This document shows positions 51,998 through 59,888 of a stretch of 64,000 nucleotides of DNA, piece by piece. The notes under the pieces were generated by a model. That model saw only the letters and a program-made list of their open reading frames with translations. It was not told the origin of the DNA and did not search any database. Within the stretch, counting starts at the first letter, position 1. Each line of letters opens with the position of its first letter. This DNA comes from Lentisphaerota bacterium (GTDB taxonomy: Bacteria > Verrucomicrobiota > Lentisphaeria > Victivallales > Victivallaceae): assembly GCA_015061545.1 (NCBI GenBank), contig SUWJ01000002.1, forward strand, positions 1 to 64,000, read 5' to 3'. Position numbers and translations under genes: made by a program.

Positions 51998-53375
51998 TAT
52001 TTACCTCGATAACTACTTTTTCGTAAATATCGAGCATGGTATCAAGCTCTTCGTCGGTAACGTTCAGCGCGCACAGACAGCGCATTACTGAACCGTGACG
52101 GCCGCCTTTTTCCATAATCAGACGGTTTTCAAAGCACTTTTTCTGCACTTTAGCGGCAATATCGCCGGAGGCAGGCAGCGAGCCGAGGCTGTCGGGCGTG
52201 CCTTTGGGATCCACAAATTCGCAGCCGGACATCAAACCCTTGCCGCGGATATCGCCGATAATGGAAACCTTGCCTTTCAGTTCCATCAGCCGTTTGCGCA
52301 GTTTTTCACCTTTGCGCACCACTTCGGCAAGAAATTTTTCGTCCGCCACTCGGTTCATCACCACCAGACCGGCGCGCATTGCCAGCTGATTGCCGCGGAA
52401 AGTACCCGCATGAGCGCCGGGCTGCCAGGTATCCAGCTTCTTGTTGTAGATCACTACCGACATGGGCTGAGTGCCGCCGATCGCCTTACTGGTCAGGATC
52501 ACATCCGGCACGATATCGGCATATTCAAAAGCGTAGAATTTACCGGAACGGCCCACGCCGCACTGGATTTCGTCCACGATCATGGGGATATCCAGCTCTT
52601 CCGTAACGCGGCGCACCGTCTGAAGGAATTCCACCGGTGCAGGGATCACCCCGCCTTCGCCCTGGATCGGCTCCAGAATGACTGCGGCAGGTTTGGTGAT
52701 ACCGCTTTCGGGATCTTTAAGCGTGCGTTCAAAGTATTCGCAGCAAGCCTTCACCCCTGCTTCGCCGCCCAGACCGAAGGGGCAGCGGTAGCTGTAGGGA
52801 TAGGGGAAGAAATGCACTTCGGGCATCAAAGCATTGACCTTGGATTTGGCACCCAGATTACCGGTCAGCGCCATGGCGCCGTGCCCCATGCCGTGATAGC
52901 CGCCGCCGAAAGCGATGACCGAACTGCGGCCCGTAGCGGTTTTGCAAAGTTTGATCGCCGCATCGGTTGCATCGGTGCCGGAGGGGCTGCAGAACTGCAG
53001 CTTCACATTGCCCTGCATGGCAGGAGGCAGCAGCGAGATGAGTTTATGAACAAAAGCATCTTTAACGGGAGTCGTCAAATCCAAAGTATGCAAAGGTGCA
53101 TCGCTGACCAACATATCGACCATCGCCTGATTGATCTCAGGATCATTATGTCCCAGTGCAAGCGTACCGGCGCCGCAAAGAAAATCCAGATAACGGTTAC
53201 CTTCCACATCCTCGACCCACGAACCGTGAGCTTTGACCAGCGAGAAGGGAAATTTCCTCGGGTAACTTCTTGCGTTCGACTCCGTCGCTTCCTGACGGAT
53301 CATGTAATCGTTGTTAGTTACCGGTTTGCCGCTGCAGTTGGAGCGGTTGTCCTCAAGGACAGAATTAAGTGCCAT
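51981..53375 (-). CDS. dat: L-2,4-diaminobutyrate:2-oxoglutarate aminotransferase
   Basis: This 464-residue class III aminotransferase has the signature segments FLCGAGTLALGHNDPEI, FCSPSGTDATDAAIKLCK, AFGGGYHGMGHGAM, VILEPIQGEGGVIPAP and VDEIQCGVGRSGKFYAFE. K297 in ILTSKAIGG binds PLP. It makes diaminobutyrate from aspartate semialdehyde with glutamate as donor. EctB-type enzymes are similar but sit with ectoine genes, which are absent here. The overlap with ddc implies coupled translation. A 243-base gap upstream contains no other gene. Confidence 0.88.
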   Translation of the reverse strand: MALNSVLEDNRSNCSGKPVTNNDYMIRQEATESNARSYPRKFPFSLVKAHGSWVEDVEGNRYLDFLCGAGTLALGHNDPEINQAMVDMLVSDAPLHTLDLTTPVKDAFVHKLISLLPPAMQGNVKLQFCSPSGTDATDAAIKLCKTATGRSSVIAFGGGYHGMGHGAMALTGNLGAKSKVNALMPEVHFFPYPYSYRCPFGLGGEAGVKACCEYFERTLKDPESGITKPAAVILEPIQGEGGVIPAPVEFLQTVRRVTEELDIPMIVDEIQCGVGRSGKFYAFEYADIVPDVILTSKAIGGTQPMSVVIYNKKLDTWQPGAHAGTFRGNQLAMRAGLVVMNRVADEKFLAEVVRKGEKLRKRLMELKGKVSIIGDIRGKGLMSGCEFVDPKGTPDSLGSLPASGDIAAKVQKKCFENRLIMEKGGRHGSVMRCLCALNVTDEELDTMLDIYEKVVIEVNSDAVK

Positions 53376-53618
53376 CGCAATAGCCCCTTATCAGTTTCGG
53401 AATTGAACCTCGCTTCCGTTTTTGGGTTAAAAATTTTGCCGGACCCCTGTTTCAGCAACAGAAAATCCAGCCTCGTTTCTACTTAAAATACATCAAAAAA
53501 ACATTTTTTGCAAACCACAATCGTGTATTTTTGGCAAATTTTGCCTTTGCAGGGCCGATTAAGCGTCTTTCGGGCAGGCAATTTGCCCGATCCACCCGAA
53601 AAACGCTCCTGAATCATC

Positions 53619-55859
53619 TCAGCGTCGGCGGTTGCGCACCTCGGGATTGATGGCAAGTTTGCGGATCGCCTTTTCGTAGTCGCCGTACCAGCGTTTGCAG
53701 CGGGTGCGTTTCCACGGATCGGGACTGTGGCGGAGATCGCTCCACGGATGAATGACCACCTCGCCCGCCTGACAGCCGATAAAGTAAGCACCCTTAACAT
53801 CCACGGCAATGGACTCCAGTAAATTACGCACCGCAAAATACGCCAGACGCACCGCCTGAATACGATCCAGCGGCGAAGGAGATCCGCCCTGCTGGATCGG
53901 ACCGAGTACCGCTTTGCGCACATCAAATTCATCGCCGCCGTCGGCCTCAAACAAAGTGGCGATAAAATCGGTGGAATAATCGTCGTGAGCATTTTCGTTG
54001 CGGATTATCAACCCGGTATGACGGTTTTCCAATTTAAACGCATCCGCCATTTCCCGCACATCGTGCCGCAACTCATCCAGCGACAGCGGCCGTTCAGGTG
54101 TATAACAATATTCCGCCCCCGAAGCCAGCGCTGCACAGCACGCCAAATAACCTGAATAGCGTCCCATGACTTCCACCACATAAGTCCGTTTGGCGGTATC
54201 GGTGGAATTGCGGATCTTATCTATGGCATCAACGATATTGTTCAGCGCCGTATCGCAGCCGATGCTGTATTCGCTGCCCGGCAGGTCGTTATTGATGGAC
54301 GCAGGAACAGCGATCATGGGAATGGCAAATTCGGCATGACGCTTGCGCGCCTTGTACAATCTGTCCAGCAGCCGATAGCCGCCCCAGTCGCCGATCACGA
54401 TCAATCCGTCGCATTGCCATTGGCGGAAGTTTCCGGCTATCTTGCTTAAATCCCCCGCCGTCTGCCGATAGATCCCCGCCCCCAGCCGGGAACCGCCGAA
54501 AGCGTTCCAGAGTTCAGGCTCCATCCACTCCGCCAGATGCGCCTTGCCCTGAATCATGCCGGTGGGACCTTCTTCGATCGCCAGGATTTCCGCGCCTGAC
54601 GCCAACCCCATGCGGATAATGGTGCGCAAAGCGCTGTTCACCCCCGCTGCCGCCCGTCCGCAGGTGGCAACAGCAATGCGCAGTTTGCGCTGATTATTAC
54701 TCTTTGAGTGTTCAGGCGGAGAAAGCCGCATCATCGTTTTCTGGATCCCCGCCATACGCAGCCATTCATCGCCCCGCGCCCGACCTGCGCTGGCATAATC
54801 GCCGGCGGCCAGCGCCCGACCTGCGGCACGGGTGGCTTCCACCGCCGCAGTCAAACCTGTACTGCCCACCCGGTTGCGCTGCAGAACAGCAATTTGCGAC
54901 TCCTGCTTATCAGCGGTAAGCATCTTGATACATTCCGCACCGAACAGCGTGCTTATCAAACGGTCGTAAGCGCTGGGCACGCCGCCGCGCTGAACGTGGC
55001 CGAGGATCGTTATTCTTGAATCAACACCACGCTTTTTAAGTTCATCTTTGATCTGGGCGGCATCCAGCTTATGATTGTTTATATCGCAAGCGCCTTCCGC
55101 TGCAATAATCAGATTCACCCGTCGCCCCGCTTTGGCACCTTCCAAAATATTCTCCTGCAAAAGATCCGCCCAGTTTTCCGGCGGCGGCATCTCAGGAATA
55201 AAACAGCCCGAAGCCCCTGACGCCAGCGCCGCCATCAACGCCAGATGTCCGCAGTTGCGGCCCATTACCTCAATGATAAAAGTCCGCTGGTGGCTGTAAG
55301 CGGTGCTGGTTATGGCGTCCAGCGCCTCCACGATCCGATGCAGGGCAGAATCCGCCCCGATGGTGTAATCGCTGCCGACCATATCGTTGTCGATGGAGCC
55401 GATCGCCCCCGCCACCGTAAGCGTGGGGGTTCCAACGTCAGAAGCGCTGATCGCACCGCTGCTTTGCAGCTCTTCCACCAGCGACGGAAATTCAGCGCGC
55501 AACGCCTCCGCCCCCGAAAGTGAACCGTCGCCGCCGATGACCACCAGCTTGTCAATGTTGTAATGCAAAAGGTTGCGCACCGCTTTGAGTCTGCCCGAAC
55601 GCTCGCGGAATTCGCTGCTGCGCGCTGTGCCGATAACAGTTCCGCCCAGCTGAATGATATTGCCGACGCTCTCCCAGCTCAGCTCCTTTATATTGCCGTC
55701 GATCAACCCCTGATAACCTTCGTAGACAGCATAAACCTTGAATCCCGCCTCCAGCGCAGTACGCACGCAGCCGCGCACACAGCCATTCATGCCGGGAGCG
55801 TCGCCGCCGCTGGTGAGGATCGCCAGCGCGCCGGAAGATCGTATCTTTTTTATTGCCAT
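53619..55859 (-). CDS. fused double-domain 6-phosphofructokinase (eukaryote-like)
   Basis: The protein has 746 residues, twice the bacterial PfkA. The N-half has a full active site. ATP-type GGDGS lies at 109-113, GSIDNDM at 154-160 (catalytic D157), MGRNCGH, and LGHVQRGG with R291. The C-half starts near 395 and keeps the fold, but its counterparts are changed. GGDGS becomes IGDWGGY, the catalytic Asp is N523 in ASINNDLPGSE, and QRGG becomes QQGG (Q657). This matches eukaryotic PFK, whose C-half is regulatory. It phosphorylates fructose 6-phosphate in glycolysis, and the C-half probably binds an effector (inference). It stands alone. Confidence 0.9.
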   Translation of the reverse strand: MAIKKIRSSGALAILTSGGDAPGMNGCVRGCVRTALEAGFKVYAVYEGYQGLIDGNIKELSWESVGNIIQLGGTVIGTARSSEFRERSGRLKAVRNLLHYNIDKLVVIGGDGSLSGAEALRAEFPSLVEELQSSGAISASDVGTPTLTVAGAIGSIDNDMVGSDYTIGADSALHRIVEALDAITSTAYSHQRTFIIEVMGRNCGHLALMAALASGASGCFIPEMPPPENWADLLQENILEGAKAGRRVNLIIAAEGACDINNHKLDAAQIKDELKKRGVDSRITILGHVQRGGVPSAYDRLISTLFGAECIKMLTADKQESQIAVLQRNRVGSTGLTAAVEATRAAGRALAAGDYASAGRARGDEWLRMAGIQKTMMRLSPPEHSKSNNQRKLRIAVATCGRAAAGVNSALRTIIRMGLASGAEILAIEEGPTGMIQGKAHLAEWMEPELWNAFGGSRLGAGIYRQTAGDLSKIAGNFRQWQCDGLIVIGDWGGYRLLDRLYKARKRHAEFAIPMIAVPASINNDLPGSEYSIGCDTALNNIVDAIDKIRNSTDTAKRTYVVEVMGRYSGYLACCAALASGAEYCYTPERPLSLDELRHDVREMADAFKLENRHTGLIIRNENAHDDYSTDFIATLFEADGGDEFDVRKAVLGPIQQGGSPSPLDRIQAVRLAYFAVRNLLESIAVDVKGAYFIGCQAGEVVIHPWSDLRHSPDPWKRTRCKRWYGDYEKAIRKLAINPEVRNRRR

Positions 55860-56076
55860 AAAACTGTTTCCTGTTGTTGTGGATCTTCTGAGGTGATTTC
55901 AAAAGTTTTACCTCGGCAGGAAGATAACGCAAAAGCGTAGTTTTTGCAAGAAAAAAATCGGTTTTTTTTGTAAAAAAATTCGTTTTTTCGGCAAGGTGGT
56001 GGTATATTGAATAGATTATTTACATACTCAACTATTTACGAAATAAACAGGTACATTGCTTCTCCGAGGATAAAAA

Positions 56077-58410
56077 ATGGGATGTTTCCAATTGCAGATA
56101 AATAAATTTGCGACTCTCCTGACCGGAGTTTTGCTGCTGTTTGCCGCCTGCAGCACAGTTGGCGCCGAAGCGCCGGAAATCGGTCAGGTGATCTTTGAAC
56201 AAAGCGGCGGCAAACCACTCGCCGAAGATTTGCTGCGCTTCAATGTCCGCCAGCAGCCGGGCAAAAAATATCAGCTTATGCAAGTCGATGAAGATATCAA
56301 ACGGCTGCACGAACTGGGGTATTTTTCGGACATCACCAGCCGGACCGAAACTATGGCGGATGGCAAAATCAAGCTCAAATTCAACCTAAAACTCCACCCC
56401 GTAGTCAGCGAAACCGCCTTCGACGGAGTCCGCAAATTCGATGCTGCGGAACTGCTGGAACTGATAAGTATAGTCCCCGGAGAACCGCTCAATGCCAAAG
56501 CGGTCCGCGACAGCACTTCGGCATTGCGGGAGTTCTACCGCGAAAAGGGTTATTACGATGCCGAAATCGCCCCCGTTTTTGAGCAGAATACCGCCGCAGG
56601 CACAGTAAAGATCATCTTCCGGATCAAAGAGAATCTCAAGCTCAAAGTCGATGATGTAACTTTTGAAAACAACACCGTATACAGCAGCTGGGATCTGCGC
56701 CACGCCATAGCCAATCAGTACAGTTATTTCAACTGGATAGGCTTTCTGAATCTGGGTCTGCTCGACCGCGAAGCGCTGGAAATCGACAAGATCCGCCTGC
56801 GGGATATGTATTGGAACAAAGGTTATTTGGACTTCAAGATCGAAGACTTGCAAATCATTGAAGATCAGGAAGATCCTGAATTCGTAAACCTTAATTTCAA
56901 ACTCTTTGAAGGCGAAGTTTACACCGTGAAAGGCATCCGCGTGGAAGGCGCTGGAAGCTTTGCCGACGAGGAACTACTGGCTCAAATCAATATTCAAACC
57001 GACGAGGTTTTTGACTACCGTAAAGAGCTTGCCAGCCGCAACAGGATTCTGGAACTGCTGCACAGCGAAGGCTTTGCGGACGCCTCCTGCACCGTCCGCA
57101 GAGAAGCGGATTTTACCAACCACACCACCGATCTGGTCTTTGTCATCAGCGAAGGCCGCCGCTACAGCGTCAACCAGATAACGATCGTGGGCAACGAGTT
57201 CACGCAGGATAAAGTCATCCGCCGCGAACTGGTACTTTACCCCGGGGATCCTGCCGATGAAGCGCTGCTGGATGTGAGCCGCTCCCGCCTGATGAATATG
57301 GATATGTTCAATTCGGTGGAAACCACCTTTGCTGCGGCGGATAAAATCAACGAAAAAGACGCTGTCATCAAAGTTCAGGAAAAGAACGCTTACGAAGTGC
57401 GCGTCGGCGGCGGGTTCTCCGATGTGGACAGTCTGTTCGGGATGATCGAAGCCAGCAGCCGCAACTTTGATATCACCAACCCCGGCAACTACTTCCGCGG
57501 CGGCGGTCAGCGAGTGCGTATGCAGGGTGCGCTGGGGCTGGAACGGGCGGCGCTGAACTTTGACTTTACCGAACCGTGGCTTTTCGATATTCCGCTGCGG
57601 CTGGATCTGTCGGCATATTTGCGCGAATCGGTCTATGAGTATTGGGATGAAACCCGCTGGGGTGCCAGAGTTGCCCTCAGCAAAAAGATTTTTGATGACT
57701 TTACCAGCGCAACGGTGGCGTATAAATTTGAACAGGTACGCGTTCACGATATGTCCCATAAAATGGGCAGGGAAACGCAGCGCGAAGAAGGCAGCGACTG
57801 GGTGAGCCAGCTTTCGATCGTGCTTGACCGCAATACGCTGGACAGTTTGACCGATCCTGCCGACGGCTATCAACTCAACTGGCTGGGGGCAGTTTCGCCC
57901 AAGCTGATGGGTTCCAGCGAAGACTTTTACCGCACCGAACTTAAAGCGTTGTTTGTCAAGAGCTTTTTCGATAAGGCAATCGTAGTTTCGCTGGGCGGTA
58001 AAATGGGAGTGGTCAACAGTTTTGACGACGAAAGCGCGCCGATTTACGAGCGCTATTTCCTCGGCGGCAGCGGCTCGCTGCGGGGGTTCCCTTACCGCGA
58101 AGTTTCACCGGTGGATTCCAACGGCAAAGAGATCGGCGGCAGAAGCATGAGCCTCTTTACCTTTGAAGTCACCCACCCCATCTGGAGCTTCATCCGCGGG
58201 GCTGCGTTTGTGGATGCCGGCGGAGTCAGCGAAGAAGCCACCGATTTCGGCTTCGACAATTTCAACGTGGGCATGGGTTACGGTCTGCGGCTGAAACTGC
58301 CTCAGGTGGCAATGCCGATCAAGCTGGACTTTGCCTTCCCGATCCTCAACAGTCAGGATAATGTCAAGAGTAAATTGCGCTTCCACTTCAATATGGGATT
58401 CAGCTTTTGA
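56077..58410 (+). CDS. bamA: outer membrane assembly factor BamA
   Basis: The 777-residue Omp85 protein has an N-terminal signal (LLTGVLLLFAACSTVGA). POTRA repeats follow, recognisable by IGQVIFEQSGGKPLAED, AFDGVRKFDAAELLEL, VDDVTFENNTVYSSWDLR, VKGIRVEGAGSFADEELL and VNQITIVGNEFTQDKVI. The C-terminal 16-strand barrel contains GGSGSLRGFPYREVSP, the LRGF form of the conserved loop-6 motif, and ends in aromatic Phe. It inserts barrel proteins into the outer membrane. GAGG lies 7 bases before the ATG. The stop overlaps the start of the next gene. Confidence 0.94.
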   Translation: MGCFQLQINKFATLLTGVLLLFAACSTVGAEAPEIGQVIFEQSGGKPLAEDLLRFNVRQQPGKKYQLMQVDEDIKRLHELGYFSDITSRTETMADGKIKLKFNLKLHPVVSETAFDGVRKFDAAELLELISIVPGEPLNAKAVRDSTSALREFYREKGYYDAEIAPVFEQNTAAGTVKIIFRIKENLKLKVDDVTFENNTVYSSWDLRHAIANQYSYFNWIGFLNLGLLDREALEIDKIRLRDMYWNKGYLDFKIEDLQIIEDQEDPEFVNLNFKLFEGEVYTVKGIRVEGAGSFADEELLAQINIQTDEVFDYRKELASRNRILELLHSEGFADASCTVRREADFTNHTTDLVFVISEGRRYSVNQITIVGNEFTQDKVIRRELVLYPGDPADEALLDVSRSRLMNMDMFNSVETTFAAADKINEKDAVIKVQEKNAYEVRVGGGFSDVDSLFGMIEASSRNFDITNPGNYFRGGGQRVRMQGALGLERAALNFDFTEPWLFDIPLRLDLSAYLRESVYEYWDETRWGARVALSKKIFDDFTSATVAYKFEQVRVHDMSHKMGRETQREEGSDWVSQLSIVLDRNTLDSLTDPADGYQLNWLGAVSPKLMGSSEDFYRTELKALFVKSFFDKAIVVSLGGKMGVVNSFDDESAPIYERYFLGGSGSLRGFPYREVSPVDSNGKEIGGRSMSLFTFEVTHPIWSFIRGAAFVDAGGVSEEATDFGFDNFNVGMGYGLRLKLPQVAMPIKLDFAFPILNSQDNVKSKLRFHFNMGFSF

Positions 58411-59768
58411 AGCTGCTGCGTAAAATATCCGGCGCGACTGCAGTTGTCTTGACAGCGGCAGTTGCGCTTTTTGTTTGCGGATGTCAAAGCGCTGCTGATC
58501 TGCAGCTGCAGGGCAATCTCCGAACCATCCGCCGCGCTTTGAGCGACCGCGCTCAGGCCGGAAGTTTTGCGGAAATCGACAAAGCCAGCCGGCAACTGAA
58601 TGAATATCTTGCAACATTGCTGAAACAAACCGGAATCAATGTCGATCATGCCGCAGGCATAATGCTCGCGGAGCTGCTGGAATCGCCTTATTCGCCTTAC
58701 GCCGATCCGCAGCTGGCAGAGTTGATCCGTCAATATCTCCGCGCCAACGATAATCCCGCAATCAAAGCAGCGCAGCAGCACCGCGAGCAGCAGCAGCAAA
58801 AACTCCTGACTCAAAAGCGGCAAGCTGCCGAACTCCTGACCCACGCCATTGAACAGGAGCCCGATTATCTGCAAAAGATCGAATTGCTGCACAAAGCGCT
58901 GGAAAAAGATTTTTCGCCCCGCCCGGTGCTGGCGTTGGCGTTGGTCTATATGAACAAACCGCAACCGGATTTGCCGATGGCAGTCAACTCGCTGCTGCTG
59001 TTGGAAAATCTGCCCGGCGCTGCGGATATAAATATTCCGCAACTGCTGGCGGAAGCGGATGCTATGGAAAATTCAGCGCTGACGCTGCTTATGCGTTCGA
59101 TCTGGAACGACCGTCTGCGCAGCGGCAATGATTTGAAGATTGCCAGAATCCCGACCGATATGCTGTTGGCGCTGCTCCGCAGCGGTCAGAAAAGCGCCGC
59201 CTTGCAGGAGCTGGGCAAATGGCAGAAAAACGATCCTGACGGCTTTTACGCCGGCGGCATAAGTTTCCGACTGCGGGAATATTCATTGTCGGATTCCGAA
59301 CTGGAAAAACTCTTGAGCCGTATCCCCGAAGATCCTCCGCTGCAGCTGCCCGCGCTGCTGACTGCCGCCGCCGTGGCAGGTGAAGGCGATTCACCGCGCT
59401 GGCAGCAGGCGAGCGCTGCCAAACTCTTTGAATATATCAGGCAGAATCCTGCTGCAGACAAGCTGCAACCGAACCTGAATCCGCGCCGTCAGCTGGCGAT
59501 CGCCATTCCCGACGCAGTACGACTGCCCTGGGATCAAAAGTCCGCTGCAGACAATCAGCAGCTGCATTATGCACGGCAATACAATCTGGCAGTATATTTA
59601 TATCTGAACGCATTAATTTCCGGCGGGAAGCGCCGCCAAGCCGAAGAATTTTTGCAGCAGCACGCACTTTTTCAATTACCTGGAGCAGAAAAAGCGCTGG
59701 AAAAGAATTTTGTTAAACGCTTTGCCCGCAACATATTGAAAAGTGACGGCAAAGTGACGGTCAAGTGA
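58407..59768 (+). CDS. lipoprotein of unknown function coupled to bamA
   Basis: The protein has 453 residues and starts at a TTG that overlaps the bamA TGA stop (TTGA). A signal with lipobox LFVCGC leads to a helical, Gln/Leu/Ala-rich protein with several hairpin-like repeats, perhaps TPR-like. A Q-rich coiled stretch lies around 130-145 (HREQQQQKLL). Coupling to bamA suggests a periplasmic partner in outer-membrane assembly, comparable in position to accessory Bam lipoproteins, but no sequence match to BamB-E is seen. Confidence 0.72.
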   Translation: MKLLRKISGATAVVLTAAVALFVCGCQSAADLQLQGNLRTIRRALSDRAQAGSFAEIDKASRQLNEYLATLLKQTGINVDHAAGIMLAELLESPYSPYADPQLAELIRQYLRANDNPAIKAAQQHREQQQQKLLTQKRQAAELLTHAIEQEPDYLQKIELLHKALEKDFSPRPVLALALVYMNKPQPDLPMAVNSLLLLENLPGAADINIPQLLAEADAMENSALTLLMRSIWNDRLRSGNDLKIARIPTDMLLALLRSGQKSAALQELGKWQKNDPDGFYAGGISFRLREYSLSDSELEKLLSRIPEDPPLQLPALLTAAAVAGEGDSPRWQQASAAKLFEYIRQNPAADKLQPNLNPRRQLAIAIPDAVRLPWDQKSAADNQQLHYARQYNLAVYLYLNALISGGKRRQAEEFLQQHALFQLPGAEKALEKNFVKRFARNILKSDGKVTVK

Positions 59769-59888
59769 CGGATCCCCTTTCCGCCCCCGATTACCTGCAA
59801 TAGAGAATAAAAAAACTCTTCTGCAGTTTGACTTTTGACTTTTAATATGCTATTTTATGGCTGTAAGTCTTATCCCTGAGGAGTTTTT

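Noticed and set aside
50537-53375. Start of a siderophore operon
   Set aside because: dat and ddc can open rhizobactin-type clusters, but no NIS synthetase, monooxygenase or transporter gene is present on either side.
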